From positions 2,232,001-2,296,000 of the forward strand of contig OZ221973.1 of NCBI GenBank assembly GCA_965119745.1: a stretch of 64,000 nt of DNA, given 5' to 3'. Below, piece by piece: positions 16,747-27,991 of the stretch; position 1 is the first letter of the stretch; every line of letters starts with the position of its first letter. The position numbers and the translations under genes were made by a program. This DNA comes from CAJFUR01 sp904420575 (GTDB taxonomy: Bacteria; Actinomycetota; Coriobacteriia; Coriobacteriales; Eggerthellaceae). The notes below the pieces were generated by a model. The model saw only the letters and a program-made list of their open reading frames with translations, was not told where the DNA came from and searched no databases.

Positions 16747-17319
16747 ATGTACTCCGGTGAACACGCCGAACCCAAAGGCTCGGGCATCTTGCGCACCATC
16801 GTCGGACTGCTGGTCATGGTGGCGCTCGTGTTCGGCCTGTCCTGGGCGCTGCGCACCTTCGTGTTCCAGGCCTACGAGATCCCGTCGGGCTCCATGGAGG
16901 AGACCATCATGACGGGCGACATGGTGTTCTCGGAAAAGGTCAGCTACTACCTGCGCGACGTGCAGCCCGGCGACATCGTGACCTTCCAGGACCCCGAGAT
17001 CCCCGGCCGCGTCCTCATCAAGCGCGTCATCGCCGTGGGCGGCCAAACGGTCGATCTGGTGGACGGCAAGGTGGTGGTCGACGGGGTGGCGCTCGACGAG
17101 CCCTACACGCAGGGCAAGGTGTCCGAGCCGCTGAACCCGGCGCCCGACGCCGACGTGTCCTACCCGTTCACGGTTCCCGAAGGGCGGCTGTGGGTCATGG
17201 GGGACAACCGCACGAACTCGCAGGACTCGCGCTATTTCGGCGCCATCGAGGAATCGAGCGTCACCGGGCACGCCGTGCTCGTGTACTGGCCGTTCCAGAA
17301 CTTCGGCGCGCTGACGTGA
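16747..17319 (+). CDS. lepB: Signal peptidase I
   Basis: 190 residues. One N-terminal membrane helix (~residues 12-36) precedes the catalytic domain. The catalytic Ser is in EIPSGSMEETIM and the general-base Lys in VLIKRVIAVGG, with the GDNRTNSQDSR box near the C-terminus. It cleaves signal peptides on the outer face of the membrane. The ATG at 16747 has AAAGGA 11 bp upstream; a GTG at 16696 would add 17 residues without a site. In many actinobacteria lepB lies between rplS and rnhB. Confidence 0.95.
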   Translation: MYSGEHAEPKGSGILRTIVGLLVMVALVFGLSWALRTFVFQAYEIPSGSMEETIMTGDMVFSEKVSYYLRDVQPGDIVTFQDPEIPGRVLIKRVIAVGGQTVDLVDGKVVVDGVALDEPYTQGKVSEPLNPAPDADVSYPFTVPEGRLWVMGDNRTNSQDSRYFGAIEESSVTGHAVLVYWPFQNFGALT

Positions 17320-17332
17320 CGTGAACGCAGGC

Positions 17333-17352
17333 GGGGCGCGTCCGCACGCCCC
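17333..17352 (+). terminator. Hairpin after lepB
   Basis: A 6-bp GGGGCG/CGCCCC stem with an 8-nt loop lies 14 bp after the lepB stop. No T-run follows. Confidence 0.35.
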
Positions 17353-17454
17353 GAAACCGCCCGGCGCGGGCGCGCCGGCATGGCCGACGGGAGATCGGGG
17401 AGGCGGGACGCGTCCGGGCGCCGCCTGGCAGCATCGAGCAAGACGAGGAGAGAC

Positions 17455-18444
17455 ATGGCTAACGAAACCGCAGGCGAAGGGGCTCTGCAAAAGCCCACGC
17501 AGCCGCCGACGTTCCAGGACGTCATCATGAACCTGCAGCGCTACTGGGCGAACCAGGGCTGCGTCGTGCTGCAGCCCTACGACAACGAGGTGGGCGCGGG
17601 CACGTTCCACACGGCCACGACGCTGCGCGCGCTCGGGCCCGACGCGTGGCGGTGCGCCTACGTGCAGCCCTGCCGCCGTCCCACCGACGGCCGCTACGGC
17701 GAGAACCCCAACCGCATGCAGCACTACTACCAGTTCCAGGTCATCCTGAAGCCTTCGCCGGACAACGTGCAGGACCTGTACCTGGACAGCCTGCGCGCCA
17801 TCGGCATCCCCGTGGAGGAGCACGACGTGCGCTTCGTGGAGGACGACTGGGAAAGCCCGACGCTGGGCGCGTGGGGCCTGGGCTGGGAAGTGTGGATCGA
17901 CGGCATGGAGGTCACGCAGTTCACGTACTTCCAACAGGTGGGCGGGTTCGAATGCCGCCCCGTGCCCGCCGAGATCACCTACGGCCTGGAGCGCCTGACC
18001 ATGTACATCCAGGGCGTCGATTCGGTCTACGACATCGTGTGGAGCCGGGGTGCGGACGGGTCCGTGTTCACCTACGGCGACGTGTTCCTGGAAAACGAGC
18101 GCGAATTCTCCGCCTACAACTTCGAGGTGGCCGACACGCAGCTCCTGTTCGGCGAGTTCGACCGCTACGAGGCCGAATGCAACCGCGTGCTGGCGGCCGG
18201 GCTGCCGCTTGCGGCCTACGACTACGTGCTGAAGTGCAGCCACGCGTTCAACCTGCTCGACGCGCGCGGCGTGATATCGGCCACCGAGCGCATGGGCTAC
18301 ATCCTGCGCGTGCGCGCCATCGCGAAGGCGTGCTGCGCGAGCTATCTGGAACACGTGGTGGGACAGGCTCCCGCCGGCGCCGCCGACGGGGACGCCGCGG
18401 CGGATGCCGCCGCGCCTGCCGCCGAGGAAGGGAAGGAGGCCTGA
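17455..18444 (+). CDS. glyQ: Glycyl-tRNA synthetase alpha subunit
   Basis: 329 residues. Diagnostic alpha-chain segments are FQDVIMNLQRYWANQGC, PCRRPTDGRYGENPNR and the class II motif around YQFQVILKPSP. The catalytic subunit of the bacterial (alpha-beta)2 enzyme charges tRNA-Gly. The last ~35 residues are an Ala/Asp-rich tail beyond the usual length. The ATG at 17455 follows GAGGAG; an upstream in-frame start at 17380 lacks a site and gives a basic leader unlike the family. Confidence 0.97.
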   Translation: MANETAGEGALQKPTQPPTFQDVIMNLQRYWANQGCVVLQPYDNEVGAGTFHTATTLRALGPDAWRCAYVQPCRRPTDGRYGENPNRMQHYYQFQVILKPSPDNVQDLYLDSLRAIGIPVEEHDVRFVEDDWESPTLGAWGLGWEVWIDGMEVTQFTYFQQVGGFECRPVPAEITYGLERLTMYIQGVDSVYDIVWSRGADGSVFTYGDVFLENEREFSAYNFEVADTQLLFGEFDRYEAECNRVLAAGLPLAAYDYVLKCSHAFNLLDARGVISATERMGYILRVRAIAKACCASYLEHVVGQAPAGAADGDAAADAAAPAAEEGKEA

Positions 18445-18445
18445 C

Positions 18446-20530
18446 ATGGCGACGAAGACCCTTGCCTTCGAGATCGGCACCGAAGAGCTGCCTGCGTTCG
18501 ACCTGCACGCCGCGACGGAGCGCCTGGCCGGCATCATGGGCGGCGCCCTGGACGCCGCGGGCGTGCCGCACGGCGACGTGGAGACGTACTCCACGCCTCG
18601 GCGCCTGATCATGGTCGTGCGCGACGTGCCCGAGCAGACGGAGGCCACCGAGGAGTCGTTCCGCGGGCCTTCCGCCAAGATCGCGTTCGATGCGGACGGC
18701 AACCCCACCAAGGCGGCCGCCGGCTTCGCGCGCGGCAAGGGCGTGGACGTGGACGCCCTGGAGCGGCGCGACGAGGGCGGCACGGAATACGTGTACGCCG
18801 TGGTGCGCACGGCCTCGCGCGACGTTGCGGGGCTTCTGCCGGGGCTGCTGGCCGACGTGGTGCGCGCCGTGCCCTGGCCCAAGACGCAGCGCTGGGGCAG
18901 CCGCAGCGAGCAGTTCAGCCGCCCGGTTCGTTGGCTTCTGGCACTGTTCGGCGACCAGGTGGTCCCCGTGGAGTTCGCAGGGCTCGTCGCGGGCGACCTC
19001 ACGTGGGGGCACCGCTTCCTGGCGCCCGGCCCGCACAAGGTGGCCGACGCCGACGCGCTGGTGGACGTGCTGCGCGGGGCGTTCGTGGTGCCGAGCGAGG
19101 CCGAGCGCGAGGCGTCCATCCGCGAGCAGGCGGCGCGCGCCGAGGAGGCCACGGGGCTCGTGGCCGAGTTGCATGCGAAGACCCTGCAGGAAGTGGTGAA
19201 CCTGGCCGAGTTCCCCACGGTCATGGTGGGCTCCTTCGACGAGCTGTTCCTGGCCGTGCCCAAGGAGATCACGGTGGACGCCATGCTGGTGCACCAGCGC
19301 TACTTCCCGCTGTTCAACCAGGACGGCACGCTGGCCAACAAGTTCCTCATCACGTCGAACGGCGACCCGGCCTTCCGGGAGAACATCGTGGACGGCAACG
19401 AGCGCGTGGTGGCCGCCCGCCTGTACGACGCCAAGTTCTTCTACGACGAGGACCTGAAGAAGCCGCTCGAAGCCTACGTGGAAGGCCTGAGCGAGGTGGT
19501 GTTCCAGGAAGCGCTGGGCACCACGCTGGAAAAGACAAAACGCGTCGTGAAGGTGGCCCGCCACCTTGCGGCGCAGGCCGGGCTCGACGCCGCCGACGCG
19601 GCCGACGCCGAGCGCGCGGCCTACCTGTGCAAGGCCGACCTGGTCACGGGCGCCGTGGTGGAGTTCACCAGCGTCCAGGGCGTCATGGGCAGCTACTATG
19701 CGGCGGCCTCGGGCGAGACGCCCCAGGTGGCCCAGGCCATCGCCGACCACTACCGCCCCCGCTTCTCGGGCGACGACCTGCCCGCCTCCGCCGTGGGCAA
19801 GGTGGTGGCCATGGCCGACAAGCTGGACACCATTTGCGGGCTCTTCGCCATCGGGCAGGGGCCCACGGGCTCGTCAGACCCGTTCGCGCTGCGCCGCGCG
19901 GCCATCGGCATCGTGTCCATCCTGTTCGAGCTCTCGGGCGTGTCGCTGCTTTCCGCCATCGACGTGGCGCTGGAGCGCTATGCCGAAGCGGGCATCGCGT
20001 TCGACCGGGCGGCCGTGCGCGCCGCGGTGATGGACTTCTTCGTGACGCGCACGAAGGTCATGCTGCGCGACGAGGGCCGTTCCCCCGACGCCATCGACGC
20101 CGTGCTGGCCGTGGGCGTGGAGGAGCCCATGGAGCTGGTCCGGCGCGTGCGCGCGCTGGAAGCCGCGCGCACCGACGCCCGCGACACGTTCGACGACCTG
20201 GCGACCGCCTACGCGCGTGCGAACAACCTGGCCGACCCGGCGCTGGGCACGCAGGTGGACGAGGCGCTGCTGGGGGAGGCCGAACGCGACCTGGCCCGCG
20301 CCGTGGAAGTGGCCGACGCGGCGTGCCGCGCGGCGCTTGCGGCCGACGACTACGCGGGCGCCCTGGCGGCCCTGGCGGCCCTGCGCGGCCCCATCGACCG
20401 CTTCTTCGAGGACGTGCTGGTCATGGACGAGGACGCGGCCCTGCGCGAGAACCGGCTGCGCCTGCTGAACTCGTTCGTGGCCGCGTTCGCGCAGGTGGCC
20501 GACTTCGGCGCCATGGCGAAGGCCAAGTAG
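18446..20530 (+). CDS. glyS: Glycyl-tRNA synthetase beta subunit
   Basis: 694 residues, normal for the beta chain. It starts MATKTLAFEIGTEELPAFDL after AAGGAGG. GNPTKAAAGFARG, SNGDPAFRENIVDGNERVV and GSSDPFALRRAAIGIV are family blocks. The C-terminal half carries the HD-like and anticodon-binding regions that recognise tRNA-Gly. The start is one base after the glyQ stop, so the subunits are translated together. Confidence 0.97.
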   Translation: MATKTLAFEIGTEELPAFDLHAATERLAGIMGGALDAAGVPHGDVETYSTPRRLIMVVRDVPEQTEATEESFRGPSAKIAFDADGNPTKAAAGFARGKGVDVDALERRDEGGTEYVYAVVRTASRDVAGLLPGLLADVVRAVPWPKTQRWGSRSEQFSRPVRWLLALFGDQVVPVEFAGLVAGDLTWGHRFLAPGPHKVADADALVDVLRGAFVVPSEAEREASIREQAARAEEATGLVAELHAKTLQEVVNLAEFPTVMVGSFDELFLAVPKEITVDAMLVHQRYFPLFNQDGTLANKFLITSNGDPAFRENIVDGNERVVAARLYDAKFFYDEDLKKPLEAYVEGLSEVVFQEALGTTLEKTKRVVKVARHLAAQAGLDAADAADAERAAYLCKADLVTGAVVEFTSVQGVMGSYYAAASGETPQVAQAIADHYRPRFSGDDLPASAVGKVVAMADKLDTICGLFAIGQGPTGSSDPFALRRAAIGIVSILFELSGVSLLSAIDVALERYAEAGIAFDRAAVRAAVMDFFVTRTKVMLRDEGRSPDAIDAVLAVGVEEPMELVRRVRALEAARTDARDTFDDLATAYARANNLADPALGTQVDEALLGEAERDLARAVEVADAACRAALAADDYAGALAALAALRGPIDRFFEDVLVMDEDAALRENRLRLLNSFVAAFAQVADFGAMAKAK

Positions 20531-20534
20531 CACC

Positions 20535-21419
20535 ATGCAGGAGTTCGTCGCGCGCGAGAACACGACGCAGCTGCCGACCATCCACGTCATCAGCGACTCG
20601 GTAGGCGTGACGGGCCAGGCGGTGGCCCGCGCGGCCGCCGCCCAGTTCGGCGTCACGAACCCCAGCATCGAGGTGCTGCCCAAGGCGGACGACTTCGAAG
20701 AGATACGCACCTTCCTGGAGACGCACAGCGCCCTGCACCGCGACCGGCTGGGCGACGGGCGGGTGCTGGTGTTCTACACGCTGGTGAACGAGCATCTGCG
20801 CCGCCAGCTGGCCGACTATGCCGCCATGCACGACGAGGTGGTGGCCGTGGACCTCATGACGGGCGCCGTCGAGGCCATCGCCCAGATGAGCGGGCGCCCG
20901 CCGCTTGCCCAGCCGGGTGGCCTGCACGTGGCCGACCAGCACTACTTCCGCCGCATCGAGGCGCTCGAGTTCACCATCGCCCACGACGACGGCCGCAACC
21001 CGCAGGACCTCGAGCGCGCCGACATGGTGCTTCTGGGCGTGTCCCGCTCGTCGAAGACCCCGCTTTCCATCTACCTGTCCCAGCAGGGCTACAAGGTGGC
21101 CAACGTGCCGCTCGACTTGCACACCGACCCGCCTCGCCAGGTGCACGACGTGGACCGCACGCGCCTGTTCGGCCTCATGACCACGCCCGAAGTGCTCGTG
21201 GGCATCCGCCAGCGGCGGCTGGGCAACGCGAGCGTGGTGGCGGCCAGCTATGCGGACCCGGAATACGTGTACCAGGACCTGGAGCAGGCGCGTGCCCTCA
21301 TGCGCAAACTCGGCTGCATCGTCGTTCACACCGAAAATCGCGCCGTTGAGGAAACGGCTCAGGAAATTTTGCGCTACTATGAGCGAGCCCACCCCCCGTC
21401 TGCTGATATGATGGGTTGA
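20535..21419 (+). CDS. ppsR: Pyruvate phosphate dikinase regulatory protein (kinase/pyrophosphorylase)
   Basis: 294 residues, DUF299/PpsR family. The P-loop LLGVSRSSKTPLS is the signature of these ADP-dependent kinase/phosphorylases. The start TIHVISDSVGVTGQAVARAA also fits. The enzyme inactivates pyruvate phosphate dikinase by phosphorylating the Thr next to the catalytic His, and reverses this with phosphate. It lies four bases after glyS and directly before ppdK, its expected target. Confidence 0.94.
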   Translation: MQEFVARENTTQLPTIHVISDSVGVTGQAVARAAAAQFGVTNPSIEVLPKADDFEEIRTFLETHSALHRDRLGDGRVLVFYTLVNEHLRRQLADYAAMHDEVVAVDLMTGAVEAIAQMSGRPPLAQPGGLHVADQHYFRRIEALEFTIAHDDGRNPQDLERADMVLLGVSRSSKTPLSIYLSQQGYKVANVPLDLHTDPPRQVHDVDRTRLFGLMTTPEVLVGIRQRRLGNASVVAASYADPEYVYQDLEQARALMRKLGCIVVHTENRAVEETAQEILRYYERAHPPSADMMG

Positions 21420-21482
21420 AGCCCGTTTGGCGTTCGGACATTTCAGGCATGTAGGTAACCGCAGCGTTTTAAGGAGAAAAAG

Positions 21483-24203
<2,721 letters not shown>

Positions 24204-24239
24204 GCAAGTGGGCGCGAAGAAAGGAGTTGGCAACGAAAG

Positions 24240-24263
24240 GGCGGTTCTTGCGAGCCGCCTTTT
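24240..24263 (+). terminator. Rho-independent terminator of ppdK
   Basis: An 8-bp stem (24240-24247 with 24252-24259, one T-G pair) and a TTGC loop are followed by TTTT. It begins 37 bp after the ppdK stop. Confidence 0.75.
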
Positions 24264-24358
24264 CGCGCTTCCGTCCGGCTTCGAGGTTATGATGCCGCGC
24301 GCGTTTGTGCGATGATGTGCATGACGGTTCAGGGGATGCGAGCGAAAGGGGCGGGCGT

Positions 24359-25120
24359 GTGAGTGGTTGGGTGCAGCGTTTGGGACGCGGCGTACGTGCC
24401 GCGGCGCCCTATGCGTTCACGCTTGCCGTGATTGCGGCGTGTTGCGTCGTGTTCGTTGCGGAATTCGTCCGCGATGGCCTGGGGTTGTTGAACTTCCTGG
24501 ATGAGATCTCGCTTGATACGCTCTATGCCATGGGCGGCTTGCTGGTGATGCCGGGACAGGCTGTGGGCGAGTGGTCGCGCTTGGTGACCGCGACGTTTCT
24601 GCACGCGGACATCGCGCATCTTGCAAGGAACGTGGCCGTCATCGCCGGAGCCGGGATAGCGCTTGAGCGCATGGCGGGCAAGGGCGGCTTTCTTATCGCT
24701 GTGGCGGTCTCGCTTTTCGCGGGCAACGCGGCGGCCTACGCGGCGCATTCGGGAGGCGGCGCCACGATTATCGTCGGAGCGTCGGGGCTCGCATACGGCC
24801 TGGTGGGTGCCGGGCTTATGTCGTGCGCTCTGAATCGCGACCATGCCGAGCCGTTGGGGGATGTGCGCTATTTCCTCTACATCGCGGCGCTTTGCTCGCT
24901 CGGGTCGCTCTTCCTCGTAGGCGACGGCTCCATCCTCGCGTGGCTTGCGGGCGCCTCGGATGAAACCGCCATATCGGCGCACGTGGGCGGGCTTGTCGCG
25001 GGCGCGGCAACCATGGTCGTGCTGCCGTTTCGAGGAACCACGGCTCCGCTTCCGGCGCGCATTGCCGCAGCGCTTGCGATAGCCGCCGCGTTCGCCGCTT
25101 TCTTAATAATCTGGGGATAG
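24359..25120 (+). CDS. Rhomboid-family intramembrane serine protease
   Basis: 253 residues with about seven membrane helices. The catalytic Ser lies in VGASGLAYGLVGAG (GxSG motif) and the partner His in ISAHVGGLVAG on a later helix. ATFLHADIAHLARNVAVIAG matches the conserved helix before the active site, although the usual HxxxN reads HLARN. The GTG at 24359 is chosen because AAAGGGG lies 8 bp upstream; the frame opens earlier at a TTG without a site. Rhomboids cleave transmembrane segments. The substrate is unknown. Confidence 0.85.
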   Translation: MSGWVQRLGRGVRAAAPYAFTLAVIAACCVVFVAEFVRDGLGLLNFLDEISLDTLYAMGGLLVMPGQAVGEWSRLVTATFLHADIAHLARNVAVIAGAGIALERMAGKGGFLIAVAVSLFAGNAAAYAAHSGGGATIIVGASGLAYGLVGAGLMSCALNRDHAEPLGDVRYFLYIAALCSLGSLFLVGDGSILAWLAGASDETAISAHVGGLVAGAATMVVLPFRGTTAPLPARIAAALAIAAAFAAFLIIWG

Positions 25121-25165
25121 GCGGCGTGCTGCATTCGTTCAAAGCGCGAGAAAGCGAGGGCGCTT

Positions 25166-25937
25166 ATGCATATCGTCAAGCGCGAGGACCAGCAGATGCG
25201 CGAGCATGCGACGCGAGCATGCGACCCTGTCGTCCGACGTGGCGTTTTCGGACGAGACCGAAGGCCGCGCGCAGTCGAGCCACCCCGACCTGCTGCGCAC
25301 TGAATACCAGCGCGATCGCGACAAGATAATCCACACGAAAAGCTTTCGCCGCCTGTCGCACAAGACGCAGGTGTTCCTTGCGGCGGAAGGCGACCATTTC
25401 CGCACGCGCCTCACGCACACGCTCGAGGTTGCGCAGATTGCGCGCACCATCGCGCGGCATATGGGCATTCCGGCCGACGACCCGCGCGTGGAAGGGCTTT
25501 ATCGCCACAACGAGCAGAGCCTTCGCGTGGTCGAGGTCATCGAAAACAGCGGGCGGGGCCTCAACCTCATGTCGGAGGTGTGCGACGGCATCCTGTGCCA
25601 CACGGGGTCCGTGCGCGCCGAGACGATGGAGGGGCACATCGTAGCCGCCGCCGACCGCATAGCGTATGTGAACCACGATATAGACGATGCCATCCGCGCG
25701 GGGCTTCTGCGCGAGTCCGACCTGCCCGAAAGCACGCATCGCGTGCTGGGGCAAGACCGTTCCGCGCGCATCGAGACGCTTGAGCAGGTGCCCGGGGAGT
25801 ACCGCGCCATCTCGTCTGGCGACACCCTGCGCGCCGTGACCGATTTCGTAGCCGGCATGAATGACCGCTACGCATCGCGCGTCTACCAGGAATTATTCAT
25901 CCCACAATCCTGGAAGGCCGCCCTCGCGCGCGAGTAG
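25166..25937 (+). pseudogene. Decayed dGTPase-like (dgt) paralogue
   Basis: Broken relative of the intact dgt at 44.3 kb. Read from the ATG at 25166, the product begins MHIVKREDQQMREHAT like the intact gene. A 13-bp tandem duplication (25200-25212 repeated at 25213-25225) then shifts the frame. The rest continues in another frame from 25206. Compared with the intact copy it lacks about 36 residues holding the GHDLGHTPFGH half of the HD metal site, and about 60 residues further on (QTLVLDMVE... to HVGE). Both deletions keep frame. Without the HD pair it could not hydrolyse dNTPs even if translated. Confidence 0.88.
25200..25225 (+). repeat. 13-bp tandem duplication causing a frameshift
   Basis: GCGAGCATGCGAC is present twice without spacer (25200-25212 and 25213-25225). 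Removing one copy restores the reading frame and gives REHATLSSDVAFSDE, which aligns with REHDVLAPDASFSDE of the intact gene. Confidence 0.9.
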
Positions 25938-26039
25938 GGCGGCCGGCGCGCGGCGCGAATTGCCGGAAAATCCATCGGAATGCTTGCCGAGCGTGCGATG
26001 AACCCAATAATAGCTGCCCGTGCCCGAACGCAATTCCGA

Positions 26040-26390
26040 CATGCGAGAATCCCTCAAAGCCGCCGCGCCCATCATGCCGAGTTACGCCGTGCTGGGCATC
26101 CCGTGCGGCATCCTGTGCGTGGCCGCCGGCATGGAGCCGTGGATGACGGCAGCCATGAGCCTGCTGTTCTACTCCGGCGCGGGCAGCACATGATTCCCAA
26201 CATGTTTCTGGCCGTGAATCCCGTAAGCGCCATCATCGTCAGCGTGTCGCTCGTGAACACGCGCCAGCTGTTCTACGGCGCGTCGCTCTCGCAATTCTGC
26301 GGGAGGGTGTCAAAGCGTTTGGCCTTCATCTTCGGCGCAACCGTGACCGACGAGGGCTTCGGCGTGAACCTGGCGCGGGAGGGCCTGGTC
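26040..26390 (+). pseudogene. azlC remnant (truncated, frameshifted)
   Basis: The first frame reads IMPSYAVLGIPCGILCVAAG and then LLFYSGAG, matching LFYSGAG of the intact AzlC at 49.9 kb. A one-base loss near 26189 moves the match to another frame, which continues MIPNMFLAV, VSLVNTRQ, KRLAFIFGATVTDEGFGVN. Similarity stops between about 26370 and 26390, where the 3' end of the opposite-strand DUF1847 gene is joined. Roughly the first 110 residues of 257 survive. Confidence 0.85.
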
Positions 26391-27032
26391 GCGGCAGGCC
26401 TGGATGGTCTCGTTCAGGCGCCTGCGGTAGACCGTCTTCGACGCGTACAGGCCGGCGCAGGCGTTGTTCCCCGTGATGTGGTCCTTGGTGACGAGCGTGG
26501 TCGTGGGCGCATGCGAGTGCTTGTAGAACAGCGTGTCGTGTCCCACGCACAGGCCCATGACGACGTTGAGGTCGGTTCCGGCCTGTTCCAGCAGCCGCGC
26601 CTGCATGATGGGGTTGCACAGCACCGAGCCGCGCTTGCCGTCCTCCAGCACCAGGCCCAAATCGTCGCGGTGGTTGCTTTCTACCTTGCATGCCACGCCG
26701 AACACCTGGAATCCCGCCCGTTCCAGCAGCTTGCGCAGCGTCCGGCTTTCCTCGACCAGCATCGTGCAGGTGGCGATGCCTATCTTGCGCGCGCCCAGCC
26801 GATAGGCGAACTCGATGGTCTCCTGCACGCGTGTCAGGTTCGAGCAACGCTCGCTCGTCATGATCGCCGCCTTCATGATGCGGTGGTTCTCCGGGTCGCG
26901 GTAGCGATCGTGCACCTCCGCATGCATCTCGTCCGTGACGAGCCCCTGCACGCACTGGGGCGGGTTCTCGCCCGTCTCGTACTCGCACGCCTCGCCTGCG
27001 CAGTTCAAGCAAGAAAAGCAAGCGTCTTCCAT
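26310..27032 (-). CDS. DUF1847 family metal-binding protein
   Basis: 240 residues. It starts MEDACFSCLNCAGEACEYE, with a cysteine cluster suited to metal or Fe-S binding. It continues with KIGIATCTMLVEESRTLRKLLE, AGFQVFGVACKVESNHRDD and SVLCNPIMQA; further cysteines lie at GLCVGHD and NNACAGLY. This matches the DUF1847 family of anaerobes, whose function is unknown. The last ~25 residues are read from antisense azlC remnant sequence, so the original C-terminus has been replaced. GGGAGA precedes the ATG, and a TATACT -10 element lies upstream at 27075-27080. Confidence 0.82.
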   Translation of the reverse strand: MEDACFSCLNCAGEACEYETGENPPQCVQGLVTDEMHAEVHDRYRDPENHRIMKAAIMTSERCSNLTRVQETIEFAYRLGARKIGIATCTMLVEESRTLRKLLERAGFQVFGVACKVESNHRDDLGLVLEDGKRGSVLCNPIMQARLLEQAGTDLNVVMGLCVGHDTLFYKHSHAPTTTLVTKDHITGNNACAGLYASKTVYRRRLNETIQACRDQALPRQVHAEALVGHGCAEDEGQTL

Positions 27033-27074
27033 CGTCGTCTCCCTTGGGTCTTCTTCGGCACCTTGTCGCTTTCC

Positions 27075-27080
27075 AGTATA
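27075..27080 (-). promoter_or_regulatory. -10 element for the DUF1847 gene
   Basis: TATACT on the minus strand lies 43 bp before the DUF1847 start. No good -35 was seen. Confidence 0.35.
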
Positions 27081-27187
27081 GCCGCCCTCGACGTGCCCTG
27101 CATCTCGATGCGCGGCAAAATACTCCTTTTGGGTAATGCGGCTTCTTCTCGTTCGGGATAGAGTGGGCGTAGGGAAAAGGAGGATTC

Positions 27188-27991
27188 ATGCATGCCTTTG
27201 CGAAGGTCTGCGTCTGCGTGCTCGCGGCGGGGAGGTCGCAGCGCATGGGCGCGCCCAAACTGACGGCGCCGTTCGCGGGGACGACGCTGCTCGACCGCGC
27301 CTTGGATGCTGCCTGCGCCGGCGGCGTCGGGCACGTGGCGGTGGTGACCGGCGCGAACCGTTCCGGCGTGCAGGCCGTCATGGCCGCGCATGCGTCTGCG
27401 GCGGCTCCTGGTGGGGACCTGCCGGCCGTCTGCGAAGTCCACAACGCGGCTTGGGAGCAAGGCCAGGGGACCTCGGTGGCCGCCGCCGCCCGCCATGCCG
27501 CCGCTCACGGCTTCGACGCGCTGCTGCTCATGGTGGCCGACCAGCCGTTCCTTTCGGCCGCGCACCTGCAGGCGCTCGTGCGCGCCTACGCCGCCGACCA
27601 CGCAGGCGTCGGCGGCCCGGCAACCGGCGAAGGCGCCCTGCCTGGCGCGCCCGCGCTTCCAGCCGCCTATCTGTCCTGCGTTGGCGAGCGCTGCGGCAAC
27701 CCGTGCCTCTTCGACGCCTGCTGCTACGATGCGCTCATGGCGCTGGACGGCGACGAAGGCGCGCGGGCGGTCCTGCGCGGGAGTCCGGGGCTTCAGGTCG
27801 CGCGCGTGCCCTTCGCAGACGCGCTCCTGTTCGAAGACGCCGACACGCCCGCCGACTTCGCCCGCCTCGAACGCCTGGCGGCCAGGGAGGCCACCAGTGC
27901 GTGGGAGGGCCGCGGCTTGCTCCAAGCCCAGAAACGTGCCGGCTGTCAGGCGGCCGCCTGTCCGGAAACCAAGGAGGCGTGCCATGCCTAG
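27188..27991 (+). CDS. mocA: MocA-like molybdenum cofactor cytidylyltransferase
   Basis: 267 residues of the MobA/MocA nucleotidyltransferase fold. The nucleotide-binding loop is LAAGRSQRMGAPKL (LAAGxSxRMGxxK). Family blocks HNAAWEQGQGTSV and LLLMVADQPFLSAAHL hold the metal-binding Asp. MocA transfers CMP to Mo-molybdopterin to make the dinucleotide used by xanthine-oxidase-family enzymes such as the one encoded 5 kb downstream. AAAGGAGG precedes the ATG. The stop overlaps the sufS start by 8 bp, so the two are cotranslated. Confidence 0.85.
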   Translation: MHAFAKVCVCVLAAGRSQRMGAPKLTAPFAGTTLLDRALDAACAGGVGHVAVVTGANRSGVQAVMAAHASAAAPGGDLPAVCEVHNAAWEQGQGTSVAAAARHAAAHGFDALLLMVADQPFLSAAHLQALVRAYAADHAGVGGPATGEGALPGAPALPAAYLSCVGERCGNPCLFDACCYDALMALDGDEGARAVLRGSPGLQVARVPFADALLFEDADTPADFARLERLAAREATSAWEGRGLLQAQKRAGCQAAACPETKEACHA

